64,000 nt of DNA from Cloeon dipterum (lineage: Eukaryota > Arthropoda > Insecta > Ephemeroptera > Baetidae), in contig NC_088790.1 of the NCBI RefSeq assembly GCF_949628265.1, positions 12,280,545-12,344,544 on the forward strand, read 5' to 3'. Shown here piece by piece: positions 1 through 12,594 of the stretch (the stretch's first letter is position 1; each line of letters opens with the position of its first letter). The notes beneath the pieces were generated by a model. The model ran no database searches. It saw only the letters and a program-made list of their open reading frames with translations, and was not told the DNA's origin. The translations under genes and the position numbers were made by a program.

Positions 1-19
1 AAATTCTTTAATTTCTTAC

Positions 20-1022
20 TTTGGCGATGATTGTCCTCTTATGACCAGGAAACCACAGCTGGCAATAAAGATTAGTGGTCATATTCAACCAGGCGGCTTG
101 CCTGATGCCAATAATGCGCACGGACGGGCCAATTTTAGGTCGACCGTCATAGTAGGCGCCGAATAGGTAGTACGTGTCGTTCACGATATCCTGCACCTGC
201 CAGTACAGGTTGTTGTGTTTTATGTTATAAATCGTTGCGTACCGAGCGCACGTTTCCGCATTATATGGGTCTGCTTTCGGCATCGACGCCGCTGGCAGGT
301 TAGGGTTTGTCTCTCGCACCTATACAAAATTCCATGGTTGACACTAATATGACTATTTGTTAGACAAAATAAGCTCACCTTCTTTAATATTTGGCTTGAT
401 GACAATATGTGCAAGGCATCTTTCAAAGGCGTTTCCCATTTTTCTGTAAAATATTCAAGGATAATAATTAATTTATGTTTCCAAACACTGCCTATACCTT
501 TCATCAAAATGATATTGAAAAATTTACAAACAACAGCACGTTAAGTTAAGCAGTATAACGCTACATAGACGTGATAAAATGTATTTGACGATCTCATAGT
601 TATGTGAAATCGTCTATTTAAAATAAAAAATGCGTTCAAAAATTTTGTAACTCAAGTTTTGCAGGAGTAAATTATGAAATCACATGCGCCCTAAATTTTT
701 ACCAACGTGATTTGAAGAAATGAAATTTTTCTTAAGACCACTAAATAATCATTTTCTTTTTTTTATTCATGAAATTTGTGATATTTAACTAGACAAATTA
801 AATCAAAGTATTCTATATTCTTTAAAATACCTCTATTTCATTAATACAAAATACTTTGTGGACGTGGGAAAATCCCCATTAATATCTCTTACCTATGACA
901 CTTTCTGCAACAAGAGTAGTGTCCTTAGTAATTATTATCAAAATAAAAATAGCCATGCAAGTTGACACTGTTAAGAAAGCAATGAGCAGCGAGTTTTTCC
1001 TTGGGAACTTTCTTCTCTTCAT
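20..1022 (-). CDS. Type II membrane protein, glycosyltransferase family 92 (DUF23)-like, 5' part only
   Basis: Three exons were joined on the minus strand: 893-1022 (start ATG at 1022), 379-443 and 20-319. The gene continues off the window after a consensus donor (AAA|GTAAG) at 19. The junctions are phase 1 (G|GTAAGAG to AA) and phase 0, and the 495 nt stay open. The protein starts with a basic cytosolic tail (KRRK at residues 2-5) and a hydrophobic anchor at about 11-31, the layout of Golgi glycosyltransferases. Residues 116-125 (YLFGAYYDGR), VRIIGI and NLYCQLWF (about 148-155) resemble the start of the GT92/DUF23 domain, where a conserved 'SAYYDxR' strand and a 'YCxLW' strand precede the catalytic core. 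GT92 enzymes add galactose to glycans. The catalytic part lies outside the window, so activity cannot be judged. The gene model is firm; the family call is from motif recognition only. Confidence 0.65.
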
Positions 1023-1718
1023 TTTTGTGAACTACCTTAACAGCACAAAAATATTAAAAGTCGAGCGGACACATACTGACTGTGTCTTTGTCAACGCAGG
1101 AAGTTGAAAGATAGCCCACTATCAGAAAAATTGTTAGATAGTGAAAGAAAACTATGGGAACCTTGTTTTAAATCGTTTATTTAGTCGAACATTATTTAAT
1201 CAATACGTTCGTTTATTCGACGAAAGTTAAAAAAATACATGCCAAGATTATAGCAACATTAATGGAGAAAATTCATGAGATTCTAGATCAGAGTACAGAT
1301 AAAAAAGCATCCAAGTAGAGAGTTGAGCAGTAGTTAATAGTTTATTACTAATACATGGAACACACATATTGCAAAGTATTTTGATTGAAAAGGCACAGTT
1401 TAAAACATTGGAAGCAAATGTGTGAGAAGATTGGCACCCAAGCTATGGGATCGAGAACAAAAATAGGAACGAGAAATTTGCACTCCGCAAAAAAAGGGAA
1501 GTAAATTAGGGGCAGTTTAAAACGCTCAAGCCAAGGGAAAAATAAAAGAAAGAATCAAGTATTTATCACTGGTATAGGCAAAAATAAAACCGGAGAAGCT
1601 TTGCCAGAGGAAAAGAAAGGCTTAAAACAAACTCAGTTGTACACAAACTTAACACTTCTTGCAAACAATAAATTAGCGCAATAAATTAATCTAATCCTAG
1701 TCGGGCCGGTTCAAAGGC
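1023..1718. other. Intergenic, GT92-like gene to Osiris A
   Basis: AT-rich spacer between two minus-strand genes. It holds the putative 5' UTR and promoter of the GT92-like gene and the 3' UTR of Osiris A. A minus-strand AATAAA is present near 1339-1344. No further coding signal was seen. Confidence 0.5.
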
Positions 1719-4700
1719 TCATTTGGCGTGCGCTCTGTACGCAAGGTCGGCGCCATCCGACTTGCTCTGCCAGCCGCCGCCTTGGCCGCCTCCCTGGTAG
1801 GAGCCGCCCCCGACGCTGTAGCTGTCACCGCCGCCCCCAGACGAGTAGCCGCTCGAGTACGAATCGTACGACGAGCCGCCGCCGCCGCCGCCGCCTCCAC
1901 TGTAGCTTGGTGCAGAGTACGAGTCGTGGCCGCCACCGTGGCCGCCGCCGTGGCCACCGCCGCCGCCACCGCTGTGGGCGCCATAGCTGTCACCGTGGCC
2001 GCCTCCGTGACCGCCCTTCATAGGAGCCAACCAGACCTTTCGATAGTAATATTAGTGACTTTTTGAGTAAATGCAGCATATAAAAATAATTAAAATTGTT
2101 GATTGATTAGCAGTTTAAGATATTTTTAAATAAATAACTCTTTGTGGCATTTCCAAGATGTAAGCTTTATAATAATAAATGCATTTTCGAGTGAACAGAA
2201 TTATGAAAATATAGCAATGTGTTGAGATATTTACGTAAAATTAAAACAGGAATAGAAGAAATTTTTTGAAATATCACTGAAAAAAGGTAAAATGTTGTGT
2301 CTTTTTGATTTAAATAAAATGAAATTACCTCGACAGTCTTAACGTGCTTCATGGGTGAGCTAAAGAGGGCGAGTTTCTTCTGGATGAGCCCCCTAGCGGC
2401 GCCGCCGAGGGTGATCGCAAGGGAGATGACGGAGAAGAGGATGGCTTTGATGGCCTTGAGCTTGATCAGCGCAAGGAAGACGGGCATCAGCTTGATCAGC
2501 TTGATTCCGCCGACGAGCAGTAGGCCGATCAGTAGAGCCTTCAGCTTGAGCTTCTTCTTTTTCTTCAGACGAGCTGTCGAGAGTTCAAAGTGATTTATGA
2601 TTCTATCGGTCGAGAAGAATGAAACAATTTCGGCTAATGGAAACGATTTATCGCCGAAGTGCAGTTAATGAATTTCAAGTGCGTGCGTGCCGGCGCGATT
2701 ATTTCATTTTAATCATCGCGCCTCGTGGAACGGTAAACCGCCGGCGCGGAAACAATAGCCGCCGCCGGATTTCTCACGCAAATGGACCAGATAGGCCCGA
2801 AAATATTTTTCACACACGGTGCGCGCGCAACCAATTAAGGCCTCATTAGCAATTTGCTCGGGAAGTGGGCCGGCGAAATGGAAATTGCGCTTCTCCAAAT
2901 CGTGATATGGGAACGAGGCGCTTTTCCGTCACGCCTGCCCTCAGGGTGACCCTTTTTCGCCAGGTCCCGACCACGTCGGCCGCATCTACAATTAGAATAA
3001 ATCACGACTGAGGAAAAGATGCTCCTCTTCACCTACATTAAGGTCACGAAGATACTTTGAAAAATTCCGACGCTGGCCAATCACTCAAATATTATTGCAA
3101 CATTGTAAAAAATAAAACAAAAACTGTAAGTATATCACGAGTACCAGCAGAATATGAGAAATACGGTGTTTTTATGTGTTTGTTCTTTATACGACTTAAC
3201 AGGATTTCTACAGAGCAGAGCAATCGTTTTTTTAAATTCGAGCTAAATTTCAAGCAAAGCAAATTTTAGTGTCATCCTTTAAAGTGAGGATATTGCGGTC
3301 CTTTGGGGTCATTTCATTTGAATTTTGATCGAAGAGAGAATTTTGTAATAATTTTACTATAAGAAGTTTGTATTGACAGAATAACCTGATTAAAAACACT
3401 CAAACAGGAACTTAGCTTATCAGGTTTTGTCACCTGCCAACAAGGAACCATTTCTAGTGTATTGCTATTGGAGAACAAATGAATTCTAAAGAGCAGCTAA
3501 TCAAATGACACAATATATCCTCTCAAAATGTCCTTTCTTTTATTTTAAGTTAAATTTCACTAGGGTAAAAAGTCTATAAATTTTTAAATAGATGCAGTTC
3601 TGCCATACTTTTGCTAATTAAGTTGAAATTAATTAAAAATAAAATACTTTTCTGTAACTAAAAAATACGAAAAACTTGACTTTATGGGATATTTGGTTTC
3701 TAAATGAGCTGTTTTCAAACAAAATCTAAAAAATGGCAATTTTTCGTTCTCATTATTGCAATATGTGCTGTACAGCCGGCTCATCTGTCACGTTTATTTA
3801 TTTCTGCCCTCTATTATTTCATTCTTGTGGCACATGCCATCCTTCCCTACCTTCTTTCCTATACCTTTTCTTCGAGTATAACATGCAGATTTATTATTTT
3901 TTTTTTTTAGAATTTTATTTATTTGAAAAAACATTACAAGTCCAGCCAATTCAAGACGAATTGACGGCTGGTGCTCGTTCAGCTGCTGCATTAACAATAT
4001 TGTAATATCAAAAACACAAACTTTAAAAGCAGAAATGATTTGAAGATACAGCGTTTTTTCGATAAAAAAAAATACTGCGCCGCCGAAAACTGTTTTTTCT
4101 TTGGATTTCCCGCAATTTAGTGTCATTTGCAAAAGACACACGCATTTGGATTTATTTGCAGATAATTAATATGTAAAGCTGGAAAACCAGAATATAATGA
4201 AAAAAAATAATAATCTAAAATGCTACACAAAATAATGTTTTTTTTTTCATTAAATATGTAAATTTTCAAACTGTCTTATTTTATAAAAAGCATAAAATCC
4301 AGGAATAAATTGAAAAATCTGGATATCCCAAAATTATAAGTTTTTTGCAATAAAATCAGTGGTGTATTTTTGTTATATTCAAGCCAAATTAAATGAAAAA
4401 ATATAATCAAAGATAAAATTTGTAATATATACCTTCTCCATTGTCAGATCCACCGAGAGCAAAGTCGAAGGATGGAATGTCGGTGATGCCTCTGGCGGAG
4501 ACGATGTTGGACACCTCCGAGGGGACGGACATGCGGAGGACGCGGTGTCTGAAGAACTCGTCCAGCTTGTTGTCGATCATGTCGGAGAGAACCTGGTCAG
4601 CGGCGTCAGCGGCACGGCCGCTCACCGTGGCCAATTCCTGCTCGGTGATGGGGTGGCGGAGGGCGCGACCTTCGGCCGTCTCCACGCTCTCCACGCTCCA

Positions 4701-4913
4701 GCCGTCGAGCAGGCGGATGGACCGCACGCTGTCCAGCCTGTCTACGAACACGAGCACTTTCTTCTGCACGCACGTGAACGACCAGCTCTTGGTGCAGTCC
4801 TTGAAGACCGAGCTGAGCACGTCAGACGCGTCATCCAGGCTGGCCGGCTTGGCCGCCGTGGCCGCCGCTAAGAGGGCGGCCGTCACCACCAACAACCACT
4901 GCAGCTGCTTCAT
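1719..4913 (-). CDS. Osiris A (DUF1676 family), Gly/Ser/His-rich tail
   Basis: Exons are 4433-4913, 2329-2573 and 1719-2036 (1044 nt, 347 aa), with phases 1 and 0. The signal peptide spans residues 1-22 (start MKQLQWLL). The two-cysteine motif is at C40/C48 (DCTKSWSFTC). A DUF1676 region follows, ending with DNKLDEFFRHRVLRMSVPSE. Exon 2 opens with a run of lysines (RLKKKKKLKLK) and then about 45 hydrophobic residues, the usual Osiris membrane-associated segment. Exon 3 codes a tail of GGHGGGHGDSY-type repeats that ends DGADLAYRAH, a good match to the family's AQxLAYRAH signature. Osiris proteins are insect-specific and are linked in flies to endosomal/secretory trafficking and cuticle formation. 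An in-frame ATG at 4925 is a possible alternative start. The first two functional blocks share one exon, unlike B, D, I and J. The 1.86-kb first intron is the gene's largest. Confidence 0.9.
2574..4432 (-). other. Large intron 1 of Osiris A
   Basis: The intron runs from donor GTATAT at 4432 to an acceptor CAG ending at 2574. It is mostly AT-rich, with a GC-rich patch at about 2660-2960 next to exon 2. No coding exon was found on either strand; the longest open frames there lack splice support or family resemblance. Confidence 0.6.
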
Positions 4914-4957
4914 CTCGACCAACATATGTCTGTGTGCGGCCCCGGCCGGCCCAACTC

Positions 4958-4964
4958 CTTTTAT
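4958..4964 (-). promoter_or_regulatory. TATA-like box of Osiris A
   Basis: The minus strand reads ATAAAAG about 45 bp before the chosen ATG at 4913, which implies a very short leader. Confidence 0.5.
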
Positions 4965-4971
4965 CTGCGCG

Positions 4972-7900
4972 CCGCCCCACCACCCGCCGACAATTGTGCG
5001 TGTGCCTCTTCGGCCTCGCAGCCTCCTCCAGTGTTCTTTGAGTGTTTTTCGGATTTTTTTTATCATCCCACTCATTTCCTATGAGAGTTGGCAGGCTTTT
5101 ACATTCATTCATTTTTTAAATGCTGACTGTAAATTCGAATAAGATATAACAGAATCTGTTGTACTTGATGATTAGATAATTTCACGATCAAGGTATTTCT
5201 ATTTGTTTGTACTATCGGAGTAGCAATTTGTAAAATTCACTTTAAAATTTCAATAACAATTTTCTTCGCTGCTCTGACGGAAAAATGGCTCAATTTTGGT
5301 CTAACAATTAAAGAAATTTCATTTTTGGATAAGTCGATTTGGCGTAAAAATTAAATTCGTTAACAAAGGTGACCATTTATGTAAATTGGAAGGAAAATAT
5401 ACAGAGTTTCACATATTTTCAGACAACTAAGATGTTTTTTGTGTTTTTTTATGATTTTGACAGTTCCAGAAAATTTAAATGTAGCAAAACTGACTGAAAA
5501 TTGCAAGATTCCTGCTCTATAAATTTTTTCCTAAAATCAATCGTCTTTCTTAAAAAAACCTGTCTGGGATATTATTAAATTTTATGCTTCGATTCACTCT
5601 CAGTTCAGTTCCAATGGGGTCATAAAATATAAATAAATCACCGTTTTTTATTTCCAAATCGTCTGTAACTAATCAGCTCCAAAACTGATTAACGATTATT
5701 TATTTGCACAGCCTTTGGAAGATCGACGGAACCCCAGAGTCAAATTCCGATCAAATTCGGCGGCATTGCAGCGTGCGTGTGTGCGCCACTTTGGCTGGTG
5801 CACGCTGCTTTTTTGGCGCGAAGGCGGTTAGTAGGGTGCCGAGCACCTGGCTGCCAGGTCCCACGGTGCGCCTCCGGAGGTGCCGTATGCCAGCACGAGA
5901 CGCCTGACCTTTGCACCTTTCGCAGCCAGCTGTGGAGGGGCCGGCGTTCATCGTGCGTGCGATTTCGGCGTTCCCCTTTTCTTTTTTTCCCGGAGTTATG
6001 CGGGAGGATGCTGCTGGCTTGCCGAGATTCCGATCAGACACTTACAGACGGCGTGGTTCCTCCTAATCACAATTGCATTATGTACGTAGTCGCACTCTGT
6101 TTCCACCTGTGCACGCAGCAGAGTGCAAATTTCAACGATAAAAACTGCACTGAACTAAAATGGACATAATTAAAAATTTAAAATCTGGACATTTTCCTAA
6201 AAGTAACCAAGTTCTGTGGCTCCTGCTCAAAAGCCTGTCTCATAAATAATTTCAAAGGTTTATTCTTTTCATATGAATTAAATAAACCAATCGATAATCT
6301 CTTCGACAAAGTAAGAAAATAACCCAGTTTAGGATTATTAAAGCAAATTAATTAATACAACTTTTATTCATTTTGGCTCAACTCGTGAAGGTGCCTCAAG
6401 GAATACGCCAAAAATCTAGATTTTGCTCTCTTTTAAAAATAAACAAATGAAATTTATAGCCAATCGTGAGGATGTGCAGATGCTTGAGGATGCAAACGAC
6501 TGTTGAGTGCGAAATTTAACGCGAGCTGGAAATAATAAAGTAGGAGAAGAAAGGAAGACCGTGCGCGTGATTTCACTAGCTCCTCTCCGAACGTATGATT
6601 TAAGAATGCGAAGAACGAGAAGGAGCGTGCGTGTGCATATAATAATAATGATGGTGGCAAAAAGCAGCGGCGCCCGCGCTAATTGGAGAGATAGATGCTG
6701 AGAATTAGGATCGTGGCTTTCCGGAAACTAGGACGGGAATTAAAATTAGAAGAATTGCGCGTCAGTGCTCAGGTGTGAGGAAGAAGTTCGTCTGGATGTA
6801 CATTAAATCCTCATCAGCAGCCACGAGAATTCAAGAAACAACTTCATTGCTCTCTTTTCGCTAATCTTTTTTCGGAAATATGTATAATGGAAACTTAAAA
6901 AAGGCGTTAATGCTGTACATACAGAAGATGATTTTTTTCTCATAAGCATTTTTAATTTAAATTATAACAAAATTTATTTAATGTTTACGAGGCACGGTGA
7001 GGTTTGAATATATTTTTATACCATGTAATATGGAAAGAAAATAAAAGTCCTTCCGAAAATTGTAAAACATTAGCCTAAAATTCAAAGCCCTGCTATTTAT
7101 CGTAGGCCAGTTAAGATATGTGATAAAAATCGATTGGTTTTTGTCACCGACAGTTAAATTATTTCTTGCACCTAAGGAATTCGTATTAAATTTATAAAAT
7201 ATCTACATTTATACTTAAAAATGTATTTCTTCGTGAATATGTATGTGGTTTCTCTGTGCATTACGTATGTTTTATATCCACATTTAATATGCATTAAAAT
7301 CCCCGTAATTGCAGTGAGTTGTTTGATTGAGATAATATAAAATAACCCGTTTCAGCAGCTATGCTGTTTTTCAGTTTTAACAGTGCAAATTTCAAAAGAA
7401 AACCGAGATTCGTCAAAAAAGAAGGTTATGTAGCGTCGTCTTATACATCCGATTACGATTGTGTGTCTCCTAAGTGTGAGAGTCACCAGAAACAATACCC
7501 ACGGCACTTGGCTTTTTAATTTAATATGCTCTTGCTCCCGCGAACAATTTACAGCCGACAGTTACACGAATTAATTATCGCGCTTAATCATTTTTCATTT
7601 CTCGTCCGTGGTGGTTGCGTGCGAACCTTTAAGCGCTGCAAAATAATTCAATGCTACTATGCAGTAATTTTAGTATTTCCATTCCAGACTTTCGAAGAAA
7701 ATGGAACCGAAATAAAATATAATTGCCACGCATCGTGAGTTTTTCATTTCTAGAGAAGGGAGCTATTAAATGTGTTAAAGATGCGTAGAACATTACGAAC
7801 ACCAGAATGAGGTGATTAATAACTGCGTTTTGAGAGATTTTATTCAAATAAGATATTGCCAACTCTAGCTTGCGCTTAATCTTCGCGTTTCTTGAAAAAT

Positions 7901-9500
7901 ATCTAAATATCCTGTTGTTAACTAAGCGTCCTACTGTATTTTTTGTCCTGTCATGAATGACAAGAATTTAAGGAGCTCTTCTCAGCTTGAAAAAAAGAGA
8001 TTTTAATCTGCATGAGCGCAGAGTGGGTCGCATGTTCAAGTACGCACAACGGAACCGAAAAGCAAATAGTGTTCGCCGCTTTAAGCGCGCGGTCAAAAAC
8101 GAGGAGAGGCAGTCGGATAAAGCGAATATTATCGCCGCGTATTAATACCTGCTGCGCTCCAACATGAATAAAATATGAAAAAGCAGCGTACATTAACAAA
8201 GGCGGAAGAAAGCGATTGTTCCTACAGTAATTATTCCTCTAATTCCGATGGACTCATAAGATCGGGGCCATCCTCCGCTCCCAAAAATCGTGTTCAATTT
8301 ATCTCACCATTGGGATATTCAAAGTCGATATAATTCTTACTGTAATTAATTTAATGTTACATTTATAAGCGATCGGGATTTATTTGAGTTCTAAAAATGA
8401 TCTAAATCTTTGTTTTAAAACGAGAGTAAGAATTCGAACCAATTCCCATCGCTTATAATTTATTTCATTTGAAAATTTACGTGAAATGCACAATGAGATG
8501 AAGCATTTTCATATTTTATTTTTCATTTATACGTTTTTATTTATTTTAAAACATGTGAAATGTTTTGCCAGTCGGACTAAAGTTTTGCTTCTCTTAAAAT
8601 AACAGTTTATTTAATCAATTTCGCTTCCAAATATCCAATTCATTTTGTTTTCACCGTTTTAACGTGCCAATGTGAAGACCAAAGAAGCCATTTAGCTAAT
8701 TATTTTGTAGGAAAAAGTACCTGTGTTTTGTGTCAGTCACCCACACTGATAGTAGTAAAATGAGCATTATCGTCCGTTTTGCGTGAGCAGGCGAGAGTTA
8801 AGGAATGTTAACTACACGCACCGCTCGAAAAGTGTGTTGAATCGTGCGCCGCGGATTCGAGGACCTCTTCAGGTGTTTTTTTTCTTACCTGAAGGAATGA
8901 AATGAATGAAAGGATCAAGCAAGGTGAGTGATTAGTACGTCGTATAGGTAAGGCACACCCGCACACACCTTAATCGTGCGCTGCGTTGGGTTTTGAGCAA
9001 TTTTATTTGCTTATTCGCGCGCATCACCGAATAACTGGACTTTTAAATAATGCTCCTTTCCTCAGCCTTATGGTGATTCAAACCTGTGAGTTAAGCCATT
9101 GCGGATACAAGTTAAACGGATTTTTTCGTGGAGTACTGATACTTAGTTTTCAATCGCTTTTTAAGTAGCAAAATGATGATGTTTAAGAAATAAATCAATC
9201 AGGGTTCGCCAATTTTGCAATGTGCAAAAATGCATCCCTAGTTATTTGCCCGAAAATCAGCAGGAAAAACACTGATTTTAGCGTTTTCCGCATTTCCCGA
9301 ATTTGACATACAAAAATGTACAAAACATGTATCCCAAAGAAATTGGAAGGTTGTTTTTTTTTAATTTTAACATATTCATTCAGTGATTTTTTTTATAAAT
9401 TTTTATATATTAATGTTATAAAAACATCCAACAAAATACAATGTAAGATTGAATACATTTAACTTCGGAAAAATGCGCATAAATATTTGTTTTTTTCTAA
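4972..9500. other. Intergenic, Osiris B to A
   Basis: About 4.5 kb without a supportable gene. It is mostly AT-rich, with a GC-rich island at about 5760-6020 that includes a partly self-complementary stretch (about 5838-5885). Open frames in the island exist on both strands, as expected of GC-rich DNA, and none shows splice signals plus a recognisable product. Confidence 0.5.
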
Positions 9501-9501
9501 T

Positions 9502-9858
9502 GCAGTGTTTATTCCGGGGAAAATCGTTTTCGGCAAACCTGCATATAAAACTGGAGAGTTTATTTTGTCTCACGAAGACAATCGATACTCTTGGTTAGAA
9601 ACTTAACTAAAAAAAACAAATGGGTTGTCTTCGTTATTTTTTGTACCGCATTGTGACAAGCAAATGAAAATATTTGCCCCTCGTCCCTCAAGACCTCGGA
9701 TCAGAAACACTTCTTTAGTCACAGAATTAACTGCAGATGATTTTCAATCACCTGCAGTCGAAAGCGATCGACTGGATTCTTTGTTGAGTTCAATTAATAA
9801 GAGAGTTATAGAGGCTAAACCTTGTCTAGCCCCGCTACTTACCAAATATTTGACTTAA
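9502..9858 (+). pseudogene. Possible transposase or host-gene coding relic
   Basis: Two consecutive protein-like stretches lie on the plus strand. The first, about 9507-9605 after a polypyrimidine-AG, reads PGKIVFGKPAYKTGEF and ends in a stop. The second, about 9625-9858, reads through FAPRPSRPRIRN and LTADDFQSPAVESDRLDSLL to a stop. Both look like coding sequence in amino-acid composition, unlike the surrounding AT-rich DNA. I could not find a start or assign a family. A broken transposon-derived protein or two exons of an undetected gene are both possible. Confidence 0.2.
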
Positions 9859-9935
9859 AACAACTTGGATTTTTTTACCACGTAACATAATCATGAGAAA
9901 TGACTTATTAGTTATTTAAATTAAATGCTATTACC

Positions 9936-10311
9936 CGATGGCTCGCATTGTTAAGGCATTGTCAGGAGTGTCAAAGCAATAGGAGATATTTGAGCAGTTC
10001 AGGGATCTAATGCTGGCTGCTCAATGTCATGGATGGCAAAGGTGGTTAGTTAAGTGAGTCTAAATGCTTAATGGGCTGGGAGGCGCACCGGCGCTGACTC
10101 GCCACTTGCTGTTTTTCGCACCTTTCCAGTAACTTAAGGGACAAATGTCTGGCGTTTAACTAAAAGATGTCGGTGTGAGGAACGAAAACATGGCCAAATA
10201 TGCCCCGAAAGCTCCTCTGCGTACATGTTTTCCGCTCGCTGGTATATTTTGGACCCAGTGAGCTCAAAGCCCATGGAATGTGCTGAGCAGAAATTCTAAA
10301 AGAAAAAAAAT
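9936..10311 (+). mobile_element. SINE-like retroelement, copy 1 (diverged)
   Basis: Aligns over its length with the reverse complement of 43473-43921. The head reads TGGCTCGCATTGTTAAGG, similar to a Pol III A box. A B-box-like AGTTCAGGGATCTAAT follows at about 9996-10011. A conserved body (GGAGGCGCACCGGCGC at about 10079) leads to an A-rich end near 10295-10311. Substitutions and indels against the second copy indicate an old insertion. Confidence 0.6.
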
Positions 10312-10738
10312 ATGTTTGTGGTTAAAAATGGTAAACTTATTTCGATTTGTAAAGGAAAAATACCAGTAAAACAACTGTGGAGGGATTGATAAATAATCAG
10401 CAATATGAGAAGGTAATGTGGCATTTCTTTAGATAATCAAAATTTGTTCATGATTATTTTTCAATCCAAGGATAAATTATACCACTGAACGATTTACTTA
10501 AGAAACGTTTTTAATTTAAAATAATTTATTCAATAAGTTAACAGAACAATAAATTAAAAGTCACAAGTCAAAGAGAAGAAAACAGGATGAGAGGGAGTAG
10601 TAGGAAAAGCGTATCAGTTGAGCGGCAGTCTCAGTCAGAACAGAAGTTGAGTCAGAAATCACAGAGAAAAACAGTTTTGTCCGTCTTAACAAGGCAAGGC
10701 AGCACAGGACAGTCAAAGAAAGAAAAGAGGAAAAGCAT

Positions 10739-12540
10739 TCAGTGCTGTCCTGCGAAAGCCATTTGATGGGCGTCGAGGCTCCTCCTGTGTCCGTATCCAC
10801 CGCTGCTGCCGCCGCCGCCGCTGTAGCCGCCGTGCTCGTGCTCGGACGAGTGGCTGTGCGAGTGCGAGTACACGGGCTTGGACACGATCTCGTAGGTAAC
10901 AGACTTTCCGCCGCCGGACGCCAGCGACTTGAGGCCCACGATGGCGGACAGCATCATGGCCAGCAGACCGACCATCAGCGCCTTTCCGGCCAGCGCGGCA
11001 ATCGCTCCGAAGCCAAGGGCGCCCAGGGTCGCCTTCATCATCATCAGGCCCATCAGCAGGGCGCCGCCGCCCTTCTTGTCCTTGCCGCGGCCTGGAATTA
11101 ATTGGTTTTTAGCATTTTTTTCGTTGGTTTGAAACAGTCATGTATTAAGATTGGGAAAATTATCATTATTTTATATGATAAAAGGAAAATAATAAAAAAT
11201 AGTGCAGGGCCAAGATAGCGATTTATAAAATACGAAAATATGTTACAATATTTATTTTGCCATTAAATCACTTTCAAATTTTTTGCTAATAGGAGTAGCC
11301 TTTGTAAAATGTATTTGTTAAGTTCAAAAATTTAATGAAATGAAATGTCATATTTAATCAGATTTTATTTCAGGAAAAAGTATGAATATTTTCATTCTGG
11401 ATCGATAGGAATTAAATAAAAGAATTTTGAATTTAAAATATTACATATTTACCAGACTGTGCGGCGATGTGGGCGTACTTTTCAGCAACATCCTGTCCCA
11501 CCTTCCTGATCTTGGCAAGGGTGGCCTCGTCGAAGAGTCGGACGCTAATGGCGTGCGTGTCCAGGTAGCGGGACATGCGGTCGACCAGCAGGCCATCCAG
11601 CCTATTTTCGGCGGCATCTGAGTCCTGGGCCACAGCCTCCATCACCGACTCAACGGACTCGGAGCCACCTGAGCGGCCGGTTGCCTCGGCCTCGGACTCA
11701 TGCAGGACCATGCTTACGCTAGGCATTATCTGTAGGAAAAAGAAATTGGAGAAATGTTATCGGTAGAAATATCAAGAAAAGATTGTTTGTGATGAGCGAT
11801 TTTTCGCAACAGATGAAATTAAAGCCCCCCAAAAATGCTTATCAAATGAAGGCTAAGAATACTAATCTAAAGAAGACAACTTTTTCTGCTAATTTAATAA
11901 AAAATTAGGAATTAGAGGCTATTTCAGATTTGAGAATTTATATACACTCTTTTTTTAATTAAATGTTTGATATTTGGACCTGAAAGACGAGTTCAGTCAT
12001 TTCTGCTTACAATTAATGATCAATCCATATTATGTGATGAAGTATAGAGATTGTACGAAAACAATATTTGAGTGAGAAGAATTAAAAAGGACATTTATTT
12101 TTCAATACTTAGGAGATTGTATTGGGCTGCCGGTTCAATATAAAAAAATTGATTTAATTTAAATAAAAAAATAATAATTGATAAAAAACGATTATTTAAA
12201 AAAAATTATATCATAACTTTTATATATTTTAAATTTTTAGTTGCGTATTTTTTTAAATAAAATGAATTATATGAAGCAGTTTTTGGTATTTAAATTTGAA
12301 ATTATTAGCTTAAGTTTAATTATTTTGTAAACATACCTGAAAGGTGTGTTGGCGGGCAACTCTTTCCACGTAAGAGACGAGGTCCATCTTGAGACAGGAA
12401 GCCGTGTAAGCGTGGGCGCACTTTTTCAGCAGCGCCTTCTGCAGGATCAGGCTGGCGTGGTCATCGACGCCGGCGGCGCCGACGGTGGCGACGACAACGA
12501 ATGCCACCGCCGCGACGAGAGCTGCTGCTGTGGCTGCCAT
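10739..12540 (-). CDS. Osiris B (DUF1676 family), His/Gly-rich tail
   Basis: Exons are 12337-12540, 11453-11729 and 10739-11091 (834 nt, 277 aa), with intron phases 0 and 1. An alanine/valine-rich signal peptide (residues 1 to about 23) is followed by the cysteine pair C41/C49 (KKCAHAYTASC). The middle exon has an acidic Glu/Ser-rich insert, then ENRLDGLLVDRMSRYLDTHA, the characteristic Osiris helix ahead of the hydrophobic part. Exon 3 begins RGKDKKGGG and continues into a methionine-rich hydrophobic segment (LLMGLMMMKATLGALGF, AGKALMVGLLAMM). The tail carries VTYEIVSKPVYSHSHSHS and ends DAHQMAFAGQH, a variant of the AQxLAY signature. The TYEIV...YSHSHSHS block is characteristic of a particular Osiris subgroup, but I do not assign its number. 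Signal and cysteines end in exon 1 at a phase-0 boundary, as in D, I and J. Confidence 0.9.
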
Positions 12541-12586
12541 GACGATTGCTGCTGAGCGAATGTTGCTTCTCGGCCATCAGCGTCGC

Positions 12587-12594
12587 CTTTTAAA
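12587..12594 (-). promoter_or_regulatory. TATA-like box of Osiris B
   Basis: The minus strand reads TTTAAAAG about 47 bp before the ATG at 12540. An out-of-frame ATG at 12577 would lie close to or upstream of the expected transcription start. Confidence 0.45.

Noticed and set aside
1697-2066. Ala/Val/Arg-rich frames over the last exon of Osiris A
   Set aside because: They are shadows of the Gly-rich tail. Only one frame continues in phase from exon 2 and ends in the AQxLAY-like motif.
5704-6169. Overlapping frames on both strands in the island upstream of Osiris A
   Set aside because: They are composition-driven, with no splice sites in phase and no recognisable protein.
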